Shown: piece after piece, positions 1 through 9,663 of the stretch | How the letters are laid out: each line of letters opens with the position of its first letter | Position numbering within the stretch: the stretch's first letter is position 1 | Assembly (NCBI GenBank): GCA_034716535.1 | Contig: JAYEJW010000076.1 | Coordinates: 1 to 16,463 of the forward strand | Direction of reading: 5' to 3' | Length of the DNA: 16,463 nt | Source: JAYEJW01 sp034716535 | Lineage (GTDB): Bacteria > Pseudomonadota > Gammaproteobacteria > Chromatiales > Chromatiaceae | Made by a program: the position numbers and the translations under genes | The notes under the pieces: generated by a model | The model's input: only the letters and a program-made list of their open reading frames with translations | The model's database searches: none | What the model was told of the DNA's origin: nothing

Positions 1-190
1 GTCGTAAATGCGCTGGTGCTCGGCGATGTCGACCGCATCGGCGATGATGACGGCACCCGTTCAGCTCGCGGGCAATCGCGACGATGTCGCGGTTGTTGGT
101 CCCCTAGAGCAAGTCATCCCGCATGCTGCTGACAATGACGTGGGCGCGGTCGATGCCGACGTGGTGTGGCGTCGCATCATTGCCTGGCGC
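1..190 (-). pseudogene. Decayed TrkA-N/RCK domain fragment (ion channel or antiporter regulator)
   Basis: Read on the minus strand, about 184 down to 107 gives HHVGIDRAHVIVSSMRDDLL. A TAG stop at 106-104 follows, and the same frame then resumes as GTNNRDIVAIARELNG. Near 56-58 the frame must shift by +1 to continue as AVIIADAVDIAEHQRIYD to the window edge. The pattern (a G-D-R-A-x-V-I-V-S-S strand, D-x-L-L-x-G-T-x-N, then a helix ending in L-N, then V-I-I-A-x-A and a helix ending in I-Y) is what I know from the nucleotide-binding TrkA-N/RCK domain of potassium channels and cation:proton antiporters. Two independent lesions in so short a stretch argue for a pseudogene rather than one sequencing error. 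The fragment continues beyond the left edge (its 3' side); similarity fades upstream of about 190. The family assignment is from memory of the fold's motifs and is moderate. Confidence 0.5.
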
Positions 191-513
191 CTCAGGAGCC
201 GAACCATGCCGCGAGTCGCGTGTTCCCAGAGTACGTGCGCCGACTGGGGATCTGTGCCGAGCACCCCGCGTTCCACCCTGACGGTCGACAGATTGTGGCT
301 TATCGGAAACTTGTTTATTCTTTCCGTGCCTTGTTTGTGTCGCGCAAATCACCCAAGATCATCACAGTGGGACTCGAGGCCAGCAGGACGTGAAGCGAGG
401 TCCTTGGCGGATTCAAAGAGGGACAATGCTCCCCGGGAGCCGGGAATAACGCTGGAGTCGAGTGAAGGCCAGCAGCGAGTGACCGTTTCTTAGAACGAAG
501 AATTACCCTAACC
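191..513. other. Gene-free stretch upstream of the synthase
   Basis: No open frame here has convincing protein-like composition; those present are shadows. The only natural role is leader and promoter for the large gene starting at 514. I looked for -35/-10 pairs around the AT-richer part (about 290-360) and found nothing better than a weak match, so I place no promoter. There is no terminator-like hairpin with a T-tract. Confidence 0.4.
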
Positions 514-3500
514 ATGCCAGCAGCGCCTGATTTCGGCTGTATAGCCATCACCCCGATTGGCCTCTCGAGTCCGGGTATCGCCGTCGCGGCAGCCCGGGCG
601 GAGGGCATCGGCGTTCTCGACAGCCAATTCTGCCAGGACGATTCGGTCGAGAAGGCCCGATCGAACCTCGAAGAGTTGTTACAGCAGACCTCTTCGCACC
701 AGGCTGTCGGTTTGCGCATCGCCGTCGCGCCTACCGCATGGGTTGCAGGTCCGCTTCTCGAGCTTCTGACCGCCCGACCCCACTGGCTGATCCTGTGCGA
801 CTGGGAGCCGGCCTCGCTGCGCGAGCACATCGACACGCTGCCGGCAGCCTCGGCGCGTCGGATCATCCTGGAAATTACCGATTCCGAACAGCTCGGTTCG
901 TTGCAGGGCGAATCGCTACCGGTGGACGGCGTGATCGCGAAAGGCCAGGAGAGCGGTGGCTGGGTAGGCGAGGAGTCTGCCTTTGTGCTGACGCAGAAAC
1001 TGCTTCGCTCGACTAACCTGCCTGTTTTCGTCCAGGGGGGGATCAGCATCTACACCGCGGCTGCGTGCCGTGCCGTGGGGGCGGCGGGCATCGTCGTGGA
1101 CGATGGGCTGTGGTTGATGCCGGAGTCGCCGTTGCCGGCAGACCTGCAGGAGCACATCAGGACCAGCGAAGGTCAGAACACTGTCGTTGTCGGTGGCAGA
1201 GGCGCCGCTGCACTCCGCGTTCTGCAGCGCCCCGGGCTCGCTGCGGCGAGGACGCTGCAGGAGCTTGCCGGGAGGCTGGAGGTCGAGCCCGATTTTGCCG
1301 CCAGGTGGCGCGAGGAGGCCGCGGCCGTTGTCGGCTGGGGGAGTCCGCGCGAGCGGGCCTGGCCCATTGGCCAGGGCGTGGGCCAGGCGGCGAAACTGAG
1401 AGAGCGCTTCAAGACGACCGGTCGTTATGTCCAGGCGCTGATCCGTTCGAGCGGTGAAATCGTCCGTCTGGGGCGGCAGATTCGTTGCCTGCGGCCCGAC
1501 GGGCCGCTCGCCGCTTCGCACGGCACCAGGTACCCGGTTGTGCAGGGGCCGATGACGCGGGTCAGCGACACCGAGGGGTTCGCCGAGGCCGTGGCCGCTG
1601 GCGGAGGCCTGCCGGTGCTGGCGCTCGCGTTGATGTCGGCCGACGCGGTCGAAAAACTCCTGACCAAGACCAGGGACCGGCTCGGGACACGGCCGTGGGG
1701 CGTCGGGATCCTCGGGTTCGTTCCCCTGGATCTGCGCAAGGCGCAGCTCGAAGTAATGAAGAACATCAAGCCGGCCTTTGCGCTGATCGCCGGGGGGCGC
1801 CCCGACCAGGCCGCGGAACTGGAGCGCGAGGGAATCCCCACCTACCTCCATGTGCCGACGCCGAACCTGGCGCGGCTGTTTATCGAGCAGGGGGCGCGGC
1901 GTTTCATATTCGAGGGGCGCGAGTGCGGCGGGCACGTCGGCCCGCTTAGCAGCTTCGCACTTTGGGGAAGTGCCGTGGCGACCCTGCTGGAGACGGTGCC
2001 GGATCAGCTGGCGCCGGAGATCCATGTGCTCTTCGCCGGCGGCATTCACGACACGCTCTCGGCGACCATGGTCGAGACGCTTGCCGCCCCACTCGCCGAG
2101 CGCGGGATGAAAGTCGGCGTGCTCATGGGTACTGCCTACCTGTTCACCCGCGAAGCGGTCGCAACTGGTTCGATCACCGACGGATTCCAGCAGCAGGCTC
2201 TGAAATGTCTTCATACGGTCAACCTGGAGACCGGCCCCGGGCACGCGTCGCGTTGCGCGGTTACGCCCTTTACCGAGGAGTTTTTCGAAACGGCCCGGCA
2301 ACTGAGGGCGGCAGGAAAGAGCGCGAGCGAGATCTCTTCCGCGCTGGATGATCTGTGCCTCGGCCGCCTGCGCGTGGCCGCGAAGGGCCTTGCGAGAAAG
2401 GGATCCGAGATCGTGCAGGTCGATCCGGATTCCCAGCTCGCCGACGGGATGTACATGATTGGACAGGTCGCAACCATTCGCGACCAGATCGTGGGCATCG
2501 AGGTCCTCCACAAGAGTATTTCCGACGATACGGCGTACGCGGACGAGGACACGCGTCTTGGCGAAGCGCTTGGTCATGGAGGCGAGGGCGCTGCGGCACG
2601 TGACCTAGAGCAGCGCCGGCGTCCTGACGACGTAGCGATCGTGGGGATCGGCACCATATTGCCGAAGGCGAGTTCACCTCAGCAGTTCTGGGATCACATC
2701 CTGAACAAGGTCGATGCTATAGCGGAGGTACCACCCGAACGCTGGGACTGGAACCTCTACTATGATCCCGACCCGGCGCGTCCCGACAAGGTGTACTCGA
2801 AGTGGGGCTGCTTTATCGACGACGTACCGTTCGATCCCATTCGATTCGGCATTCCGCCGAATTCGTTGAAATCGATCGATCCGGTTCAGCTGCTGGCCTT
2901 GGAGGCCGTCCGTCGCGCACTCGAGGATGCTGGGTACGCTGATGGCGATTTCGATCGGGAAAACACCTCGGTCATCCTCGGCCTCAGCGGGGGCCTGGGG
3001 GAGCTCGGCGAACGCTACGTTGCTCGCACGGAGCTGACCGCGCGGATAGACGATCCCAGCGGCGAGGTTCTGGTAGGCCTGCCCGAGTGGACCGAGGATT
3101 CTTTTCCGGGAATCTTGCCCAACGTCTCGGCGGGCCGGGTCGCCAACCGTTTCGATCTGGGCGGCGCCAATTTCACAGTCGATTCCGCCTGTGCGTCTTC
3201 CCTGACCGCGATTGACGTGGCGGTCAGCCAGCTCGAGACTGGGCGTTGCAACGTTGCGATTGCGGGCGGCGTCGACACCAAGCTCTCGCCGTTCGGTTAC
3301 ATGTGTTTCTCCAAGACGCCGGCCCTGACACCCAGGGAACGCCCCCGTCCTTTTGATGAGTCTGCCGACGGTATCCTGCTCGGCGAAGGCGTCGCGGTCG
3401 TCATCCTGAAACGCCTGGAAGACGCCGAGAGAGACGGCGACCGCGTCTACGCGGTGATCAAGGCGGCCGCGAGCTCCAGCGACGGTAAGGCCCTCGGTCT

Positions 3501-6500
3501 GACTGCACCGCGTAGCAGCGGTCAGGTAAAGGCGCTCGAGCGCGCCTATCAGAAAGCAGGCTTCGGGGCCGCCACGCTTGGCCTGTACGAGGCGCACGGG
3601 ACCGGCACCAGGGTCGGGGACGAAACGGAAGTCCAGACCATCACCAATACCCTGTTGGCCGGGCAGGCGGCACCGAAGTCCTGTGCGGTTGCTTCGGTCA
3701 AGGCGCTAATCGGCCACACCAAGAGCACGGCCGGGGCGGCCGCGCTGATCAAGACGGCTCTGGCGCTGCATCATCGGACCTTGCCGCCGCAACCCGGCGT
3801 ACAGACACCGCTCGAAAGCCTGCGGGATCCGCAAAGCCCGGTCTACCTGCTCAAGGAAGCAACGCCATGGCTCCACCACAACGAGCACCCCAGGCGGGCA
3901 GGCGTCAGTGCGTTCGGTTTCGGCGGCACCAATTGCCATTGTGTGCTGGAGGAGTATCGGAGCCGGCTATCCAGGGTGGCTCCGGGTGCCGAGACATGGC
4001 CTTGTGAGATCGTCCTGCTCGTGGCGGCAGACCGCGAGGGACTGGTGCGCGAAGTGGCCCGGCTGCACGACGGTTTGGCCGGCGCAGATACGCCTGCCCT
4101 CAGGGATGTTGCCTACAGTTGCGCGCTGCGCGCGCGAGCAGCGGCTGCAGATGGGGATTTCAGGCTGGCGCTGGTGGTGGAGGAGGATACCGACAACCTC
4201 ATCGCCGCACTGAAGCTGGTCAGGGATCATCTCGAGGAGGGTGAGTTCTCGCCGCTCCCGCCTTATATCAAGTTAGGCTCAGGGTTCGGGACTGAGTCGG
4301 AAAAAGGGCGAGGTAAGGTCGCATTTCTCTTCCCCGGGCAGGGAGCCCAATATACGGGCATGGCCCGCGAAGTGGCCCTGTTTCTCGAGCCAATGCGCGA
4401 AGCGCTGGAGTTTGCCGACAGCGAGCTGCGGGCGAAGTTGCCGAAACACCTCAGTCAATTCATCTATCCCCCGGGTCTTCACTCCGGGTCCGAGGAAACC
4501 GACGCCAACGAGCAGTTGACGTCGACAGCAATCGCCCAGCCTGCCATCGGCGCCGTCACGTTGGGCTACCTCGGCGTGCTGTCGGAGATGGGGCTCACGC
4601 CCGACATGGTCGGCGGCCACAGTTACGGGGAATATGCCGCGCTGCATGCCGCTGGCGTATTTTCGCGCGAGACCTTCCTCCAGCTTTCGCAGGTTCGCGG
4701 TAAAACGATGGCGGAAGCCAGCTCGCAGCGCGGCGGTGCCATGGCTGCGGTGAGTGTAGCCCGCGAGGAGTTGGAGGAATTCCTACGCGATACCACGGTG
4801 GTGCTGGCGAATCATAACTCGCCCCGGCAGTCGGTGATCTCCGGCGAGAAAGATGCCGTAGAGGGCGTCATGGCGAAGATGCAGGAGAGCGGGATCAAGG
4901 CCCGTCTGCTGCCGGTGTCAGGCGCTTTTCACTCGGCGCTGATGAAAGGCTCGCAAGCGCCCCTCTCCCGGGCGATCGAAGCCGCTGAGGCCGGATTGCC
5001 GCAGGTGCCTGTTTTCTCGAACATCACCGGCCAGCCTTACGAACCCGACGTGGGCTCGATGCGCAGCCAGTTGTCGAAACACCTGCTGAGCTCGGTGGAG
5101 TTCGTCGAGCAAGTCACCGCCATGTATGAAAGCGGGGCCCGCGTATTCCTTGAAGTAGGGCCGAAGGGCATACTTACCGGCCTTGTCGACCAGATCCTGC
5201 AAGGTCAACCGCATTTCGCCGTGTCTGTCGACGGAAGCGGCGGCGGACTGCGCGGTCTACTGATCGCCTTGGGGGCCCTGTTTTGTCATGGCGCGGGACC
5301 GGACTTCCAGTTCCTTTTTGCCGGCCGTGGTTGCCGCGAGGTCGCAGTGCCGGATCTTCCACGGGTCGCTTCGCCGACCGGAACCTCTATGCAGTGGATG
5401 GTCAGCGGCGGGCGTGTAAAAAGAGTCGACGAGGAAGAGGTCCGCATCAGCCGGATTCGCTTGCCCGGTCCCGGAAGCGCGGTTGAAGCTTTAGCGGACA
5501 ACGAAACTCCAGCACCCACGGGCGATGATGCGGCGATGAGCAAAACACACGAGCGGCGACGGCAGTTTGCAGACCCTGCGGCGGCGGCATCCAGCGCACC
5601 GGCCGGTGCGCCTGGCCTACCGGCAGAGCTCCCTGAGGCCGGCAGCGCAGTAGATGCCTACAAGGCCTATCAGGAAACCATGCGGCAGTTTCTCTCGATG
5701 CAGGAGAGAATCATGCAGCAGTTCCTCGCGCAGTCGCCATCGCCACAGGCGATTTCGACAGAGTCGGCGGCGGCTGCTCCGCGGCCGAAGGCGACCTCCG
5801 GGACTGAGAGCCAGGCCCGCGCCCCGGCCGCCGAGATCGAAGCACCTGCGGAGGCGGTGGTCACGCAAGCGGCCGGCCCGGGCGCGGTACCTTCGGGTCG
5901 CGAGCAGCTGATCGACAAAATGCTCACCGTTGTCAGCGAGTGCACCGGCTATCCGCCGGATATGCTGGGTCTGGATCACGACCTGGAGGCGGAGCTCGGC
6001 ATTGACTCCATCAAGCGGGTGGAGATCCTGGCGGGTATCGAGAAGCGTCTGCCGCCCGAGCTGGCGGCGGCGATGTCTTCGGGCATGGAGGCCTTCACCC
6101 AGGTCAAGACGCTCAACGGCCTTGCGGACACACTACTCGAGCGGCTGCCGCCGGCGGGGACTTCCGCGCGACAGGCGCCGGTTGCCGCCGCGCCCGAGCC
6201 GGCACCGGCGGCTGCGCCCGCGGCCCGGGAGCTGGACCGTGAACAGCTCGTCGCGGGGATGATCGAGGTGGTCAGCGAGTGCACCGGCTATCCGCCGGAG
6301 ATGCTGGGTCTGGATCAGGACCTGGAGGCGGAGCTCGGCATTGACTCCATCAAGCGGGTGGAGATCCTGGCGGGTATCGAGAAGCGTCTGCCGCCCGAGC
6401 TGGCAGCGGCGATGTCTTCGGGCATGGACGCCTTTACACAGGTCAAGACCCTCAACGGCCTGGCGAACACACTGCTCGAGCAGCTGCCGCCGGCGGGGAC

Positions 6501-9372
6501 TTCCGGGCGACAGGCGCCGGTTGCCGCCGCGCCCGAGCCGGCACCGGCGGCTGCGCCGGTGGTCCAGGCGCCGGACCGCGAACAGCTCGTCGCGGGGATG
6601 GTCGAGGTGGTCAGCGAGTGCACCGGCTATCCGCCGGAGATGCTGGGCCTGGATCAGGACCTGGAGGCGGAGCTCGGCATTGATTCCATCAAGCGGGTGG
6701 AGATCCTGGCGGGCATCGAGAAGCGTCTTCCACCCGAGCTGACCGAGGTGATGACGACCCGGATGGAGCGCCTTTCCCGGGAGAAGACCCTGAACGGACT
6801 GGCGGAGGTCCTGCTGGAGGTCGATGCGGCCCCGGCGGCGCCATCGCCAGCTGACACCCAGTTGCCGGAAAATGAAACGCCGAGCGGGCAGCTCGACGAA
6901 GCGTCGCCGGGCCGGCCGGATCGTTACGTCATGCGTTCCCGGGCGGTGCCGCTCGAATTACGGGGGCCGGAACCCATGGAAGGTTTTGTGCTCATCACCG
7001 AGGACGAGTCGTCGGTGGCGGCGTCTCTCGAACGGCGCCTGCAGGAGATGGGCGTGTCCGCCGCGCGCCTGCCAAGGGAGGTGCTGCAGTCTCCCGAACG
7101 GCTGGCCGAGGCAGTGGATTCACTTCGCCGGCAACATGGTAAGGTGGCGAAGCTCGTCCACCTGGCCGGGCTCGGTGAGCATCCCTTGCCCGACGATCTG
7201 GCGGGTTGGCACGCGGTGACCGAAGTCGAGGCGAAGAGTCTGTTCCATCTCACCCAGCAGTGTGCGGAGGATCTGCGCCAGTCCCATGGCCGGATCCTCG
7301 CCGCGTCGACGCTGGGCGGGGCGTTTGGCCGTAACGGGCGCTGCGGACCGGGACTGCCGAGCAGCGGCAGCAACAGCGGCCTGTTGAAGACCCTCGCCAT
7401 CGAGTGGCCCGAAGTTCAGGTTCGCACCATCGATTTCGACGCCGTGACGGCCGGCGAGATGGCGGTTGCCCTGGCCAACGAGCTGTTCGCGGGGGACGAC
7501 GAAACCGAAGTCGGCTACACCAAGGGGCGGCGCTCGGTTTTATTCGCCGTAAAGGAATCGGTCGACACACGTACCAAAAGCCCGATCGAGCCGGACGCGA
7601 CCTGGGTGGTGCTCGCCCTGGGCGGAGCGAGGGGCATTACCTCCGAAGCCGTACGCGACCTCATCGTTCCCGGAATGAAGCTGGTGCTGGTCGGCCGCAG
7701 CACGGTCAGCGACGCGGAGGAGGCCCCGACGCAGGACATCGAGGATGTTGCTACCTTGCGCCAGCTCTTCATCGACCGGGCGAGGGAGAAGGGCGAGACG
7801 GTCACTCCGGTGCAGGTGGAGCGACTGATTCGCAAGTTGCGGCGGGAGCGTGATATCCGTTCCAACCTGGCCGCCTTCTCAGCGGCAGGGGCGACCGTGG
7901 AGTATCACGCCGTCGACGTCACGGACAGCGAGTCCTTCGTCGCGCTCATCGACGATGTGTACGACCGGCTCGGCCGTATCGACGCCATGATCCAGGGCGC
8001 GGGAATCATCGAGGACAAGCTCCTACTGGACAAGACCCGGGCCTCCTTCGATCGCGTGTTCGATACCAAGGTCGACAGCACCTACCTGCTCTGTCGGCAC
8101 CTGCGCCCGGAGTCACTCAAGCTGGTGCTTTTCTTCGCATCCATCGCGGGCCGCACCGGCAACCGGGGCCAGGCCGATTACGCCGCCGCGAACGAGGTGA
8201 TGAACCGATTCGCCTGGTGGATGCGCGAGCACTGGCCCGAGACCCGGGTCATTTCGATCAACTGGGGTCCCTGGGATGTCATGGGCATGGCGTCCGACGA
8301 AGTGAACCGCCAGTTCCGCGAACGGGGTGTGATCCCGATCCTGCCGGAGATGGGCCGTCGGTTCGTGCGCGACGAAATCAGGCACGGAGATGCGCGAAAC
8401 GTCGAGGTCGTGTCAGGCATATTCAAGTCGCAAGACGAGCAGGCGGAGGTGTTACCGCAGCAGCCGGGGGGAGCGGCTACCACCGGTTTTCCCATGCTGA
8501 CGGAGCTGCCACAGCCTGAGCCCAATGGCACCGTCACCCTGAGCCACCGGCTTTCCTTGAATCACGCGATGTTCCTCGACGACCATCGGCTCGACGGCGA
8601 GCCCGTGATGCCGGCTGCCGGGGCGCTGGAACTGCTGGCCGAGTTCGTGCAGAGTGTCTGGCCGGACTGGGTGGTCACCGAGATCCGTGACCTGCGCGTG
8701 CTGCGCGGTCTGGTTCTCGACGCGGGGGCGGAGAAAACCGTCCTCCTGCGGGCACGCCCCTCGACCCACGCCGACGCCGAGGGCGTGGAGGTCGAGGCGG
8801 AGATCCTCGATCCTGAGTCGCAGCGCCGTTTCTACCGTGTCACCGTCGTGCTGCGGTCTGCCGCCCCGCAACCCGTGAAATCCCGGATAGAGCCGCTGAG
8901 GTCCGGGCGCTCGGTCAGCGTAGCGGAGATCTACGGGGAGCACGCTTTTCACGGCCCCCGTCTTCGCATGTTGAAGGGCGCCAAACCGGTCAACGAGCAG
9001 GGGGTCGACAGCGAGGCCGTGCCGAGCCGCCCGGCCGACTGGCTCGCAGGCTGTACCGACGATGATCGCTGGATATTCGATCCCGGCGTGGTCGATGCGG
9101 CACTGCAGACGATCATCGTCTGGGCCCGCACCCAGCTTGGTACCTACCCCTTGCCAAACCGATTTGGACGGATCGCCGTCTTCGGCGGTATACCGGCGGG
9201 CTCGCAGCTGCGGATATACACCCGCGTGCTTCACTACGACGACAAGGAACTGCTGTTCGATTTCCGGATCGTGGACGAAGAGGGGCAGGTATTGATGGAG
9301 CTCGACGGGATCGCGGGCGCGCACAGCCGTGCCCTGAACCGACTGGCCCCGTCGATCGACGAGGCAAGCTGA
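514..9372 (+). CDS. Multidomain Pfa-like secondary lipid/polyketide synthase (NMO-NMO-KS-AT-ACP-ACP-ACP-KR-DH)
   Basis: A 2952-residue iterative type I synthase. Residues 1-275 and about 335-560 are two nitronate-monooxygenase-like (PfaD-type enoyl reductase) barrels; the second has the flavin/catalytic motif GRECGGHVGP (467-477) and AGGI (508-511). KS about 704-1150: Cys893 in DSACASS, His1028 in EAHGTG, His1068 in IGHT. AT about 1265-1560: FPGQGAQ, Ser1370 in GHSYGEY, Arg1395, His1473 in GAFHS, all as expected for malonyl transfer. A helical linker YKAYQETMRQFL (1716-1727) precedes three ACPs with phosphopantetheine serines 1832, 1945 and 2058 in GIDSIKRVEIL. KR: structural half about 2110-2350, catalytic half with GGARGIT (2370-2376), Ser2543, Tyr2556, Asn2560. 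DH about 2640-2952: His2691 in HxxxGxxxxP, Asp2861 in DxxxQ. The first barrel strand starts about ten residues after ATG 514, which supports this start although no strong Shine-Dalgarno is visible. No thioesterase. The product cannot be told from sequence; a long-chain reduced acyl chain is the inference. Confidence 0.95.
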   Translation: MPAAPDFGCIAITPIGLSSPGIAVAAARAEGIGVLDSQFCQDDSVEKARSNLEELLQQTSSHQAVGLRIAVAPTAWVAGPLLELLTARPHWLILCDWEPASLREHIDTLPAASARRIILEITDSEQLGSLQGESLPVDGVIAKGQESGGWVGEESAFVLTQKLLRSTNLPVFVQGGISIYTAAACRAVGAAGIVVDDGLWLMPESPLPADLQEHIRTSEGQNTVVVGGRGAAALRVLQRPGLAAARTLQELAGRLEVEPDFAARWREEAAAVVGWGSPRERAWPIGQGVGQAAKLRERFKTTGRYVQALIRSSGEIVRLGRQIRCLRPDGPLAASHGTRYPVVQGPMTRVSDTEGFAEAVAAGGGLPVLALALMSADAVEKLLTKTRDRLGTRPWGVGILGFVPLDLRKAQLEVMKNIKPAFALIAGGRPDQAAELEREGIPTYLHVPTPNLARLFIEQGARRFIFEGRECGGHVGPLSSFALWGSAVATLLETVPDQLAPEIHVLFAGGIHDTLSATMVETLAAPLAERGMKVGVLMGTAYLFTREAVATGSITDGFQQQALKCLHTVNLETGPGHASRCAVTPFTEEFFETARQLRAAGKSASEISSALDDLCLGRLRVAAKGLARKGSEIVQVDPDSQLADGMYMIGQVATIRDQIVGIEVLHKSISDDTAYADEDTRLGEALGHGGEGAAARDLEQRRRPDDVAIVGIGTILPKASSPQQFWDHILNKVDAIAEVPPERWDWNLYYDPDPARPDKVYSKWGCFIDDVPFDPIRFGIPPNSLKSIDPVQLLALEAVRRALEDAGYADGDFDRENTSVILGLSGGLGELGERYVARTELTARIDDPSGEVLVGLPEWTEDSFPGILPNVSAGRVANRFDLGGANFTVDSACASSLTAIDVAVSQLETGRCNVAIAGGVDTKLSPFGYMCFSKTPALTPRERPRPFDESADGILLGEGVAVVILKRLEDAERDGDRVYAVIKAAASSSDGKALGLTAPRSSGQVKALERAYQKAGFGAATLGLYEAHGTGTRVGDETEVQTITNTLLAGQAAPKSCAVASVKALIGHTKSTAGAAALIKTALALHHRTLPPQPGVQTPLESLRDPQSPVYLLKEATPWLHHNEHPRRAGVSAFGFGGTNCHCVLEEYRSRLSRVAPGAETWPCEIVLLVAADREGLVREVARLHDGLAGADTPALRDVAYSCALRARAAAADGDFRLALVVEEDTDNLIAALKLVRDHLEEGEFSPLPPYIKLGSGFGTESEKGRGKVAFLFPGQGAQYTGMAREVALFLEPMREALEFADSELRAKLPKHLSQFIYPPGLHSGSEETDANEQLTSTAIAQPAIGAVTLGYLGVLSEMGLTPDMVGGHSYGEYAALHAAGVFSRETFLQLSQVRGKTMAEASSQRGGAMAAVSVAREELEEFLRDTTVVLANHNSPRQSVISGEKDAVEGVMAKMQESGIKARLLPVSGAFHSALMKGSQAPLSRAIEAAEAGLPQVPVFSNITGQPYEPDVGSMRSQLSKHLLSSVEFVEQVTAMYESGARVFLEVGPKGILTGLVDQILQGQPHFAVSVDGSGGGLRGLLIALGALFCHGAGPDFQFLFAGRGCREVAVPDLPRVASPTGTSMQWMVSGGRVKRVDEEEVRISRIRLPGPGSAVEALADNETPAPTGDDAAMSKTHERRRQFADPAAAASSAPAGAPGLPAELPEAGSAVDAYKAYQETMRQFLSMQERIMQQFLAQSPSPQAISTESAAAAPRPKATSGTESQARAPAAEIEAPAEAVVTQAAGPGAVPSGREQLIDKMLTVVSECTGYPPDMLGLDHDLEAELGIDSIKRVEILAGIEKRLPPELAAAMSSGMEAFTQVKTLNGLADTLLERLPPAGTSARQAPVAAAPEPAPAAAPAARELDREQLVAGMIEVVSECTGYPPEMLGLDQDLEAELGIDSIKRVEILAGIEKRLPPELAAAMSSGMDAFTQVKTLNGLANTLLEQLPPAGTSGRQAPVAAAPEPAPAAAPVVQAPDREQLVAGMVEVVSECTGYPPEMLGLDQDLEAELGIDSIKRVEILAGIEKRLPPELTEVMTTRMERLSREKTLNGLAEVLLEVDAAPAAPSPADTQLPENETPSGQLDEASPGRPDRYVMRSRAVPLELRGPEPMEGFVLITEDESSVAASLERRLQEMGVSAARLPREVLQSPERLAEAVDSLRRQHGKVAKLVHLAGLGEHPLPDDLAGWHAVTEVEAKSLFHLTQQCAEDLRQSHGRILAASTLGGAFGRNGRCGPGLPSSGSNSGLLKTLAIEWPEVQVRTIDFDAVTAGEMAVALANELFAGDDETEVGYTKGRRSVLFAVKESVDTRTKSPIEPDATWVVLALGGARGITSEAVRDLIVPGMKLVLVGRSTVSDAEEAPTQDIEDVATLRQLFIDRAREKGETVTPVQVERLIRKLRRERDIRSNLAAFSAAGATVEYHAVDVTDSESFVALIDDVYDRLGRIDAMIQGAGIIEDKLLLDKTRASFDRVFDTKVDSTYLLCRHLRPESLKLVLFFASIAGRTGNRGQADYAAANEVMNRFAWWMREHWPETRVISINWGPWDVMGMASDEVNRQFRERGVIPILPEMGRRFVRDEIRHGDARNVEVVSGIFKSQDEQAEVLPQQPGGAATTGFPMLTELPQPEPNGTVTLSHRLSLNHAMFLDDHRLDGEPVMPAAGALELLAEFVQSVWPDWVVTEIRDLRVLRGLVLDAGAEKTVLLRARPSTHADAEGVEVEAEILDPESQRRFYRVTVVLRSAAPQPVKSRIEPLRSGRSVSVAEIYGEHAFHGPRLRMLKGAKPVNEQGVDSEAVPSRPADWLAGCTDDDRWIFDPGVVDAALQTIIVWARTQLGTYPLPNRFGRIAVFGGIPAGSQLRIYTRVLHYDDKELLFDFRIVDEEGQVLMELDGIAGAHSRALNRLAPSIDEAS
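5899..6780 (+). repeat. Three tandem ACP-coding repeats, 339-bp period
   Basis: The three ACP units begin at 5899, 6238 and 6577, exactly 339 bases (113 codons) apart, and their phosphopantetheine serines keep that spacing (1832, 1945, 2058). Units 1 and 2 are nearly identical at the DNA level, including the Ala/Pro-rich linker encoding RQAPVAAAPEPAPAAAP, which recurs between units 2 and 3. Unit 3 diverges after its LPPEL motif (TEVMTTRMERLSREKTLNGL in place of the AAAMSSGM type). Tandem near-identical ACPs are a hallmark of PUFA-synthase relatives, where more carriers raise output; the silent near-identity suggests recent duplication or gene conversion. Confidence 0.93.
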
Positions 9373-9663
9373 GGCTGTTCTTCTCCGCAGGAGGCAGGGC
9401 GGACAGGGCCGCTCCTTCAGTGACAGCTCCGGTGCGCGAGGTCACTGTTTCGCGGCAACGCGGGTGAGGCGGAGCGCTGGTGGATCGTTACCGCGGCTTG
9501 GGCCTGCCACCTTCGTGGGTGCTGTCCCTGCAAAGGGGGACGGGTGAAGGCACGACGACAGCGGACCGTCCGGGCACATCGTGGGCAGGCGTGCAGGAGA
9601 GTGGTGCCGTCTTCCGATCTCTTGGCGGGGAGAGCGGCTTTTTTCGCGGGTGAGAGGACCAAC
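9373..9663. other. Spacer between the two synthase genes
   Basis: About 290 bases without a convincing gene or clear terminator. The frame of the downstream gene is open from a GTG at 9544, which has a G-rich stretch just before it (9534-9539), but the 40 residues this would add are arginine-rich and do not resemble a ketosynthase or docking domain. I treat it as an intercistronic spacer. It is long for an operon, so a separate promoter for the second gene is possible, but I see no clear one. Confidence 0.4.
9652..9657 (+). promoter_or_regulatory. Ribosome binding site deciding the GTG start at 9664
   Basis: GAGAGG lies 6 bases before the GTG at 9664. The residues that follow (HTDIAIIGVAG) are the usual first strand of a ketosynthase, so site and protein boundary agree. 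The upstream GTG at 9544 is the alternative. Confidence 0.5.

Noticed and set aside
8..493. 161-residue plus-strand open frame at the left edge
   Set aside because: Composition is not protein-like and the opposite strand carries the TrkA-N-like relic, so it is a shadow frame.
916..2577. 553-residue minus-strand open frame
   Set aside because: It is antisense to the NMO domains. It is His/Arg/Pro-rich with no family pattern, an artefact of high GC.
9544..9663. N-terminal 40-residue extension of the KS-AT protein from GTG 9544
   Set aside because: Arg-rich and featureless. The GTG at 9664 has a ribosome binding site and begins exactly at the first KS strand. Not fully excluded.
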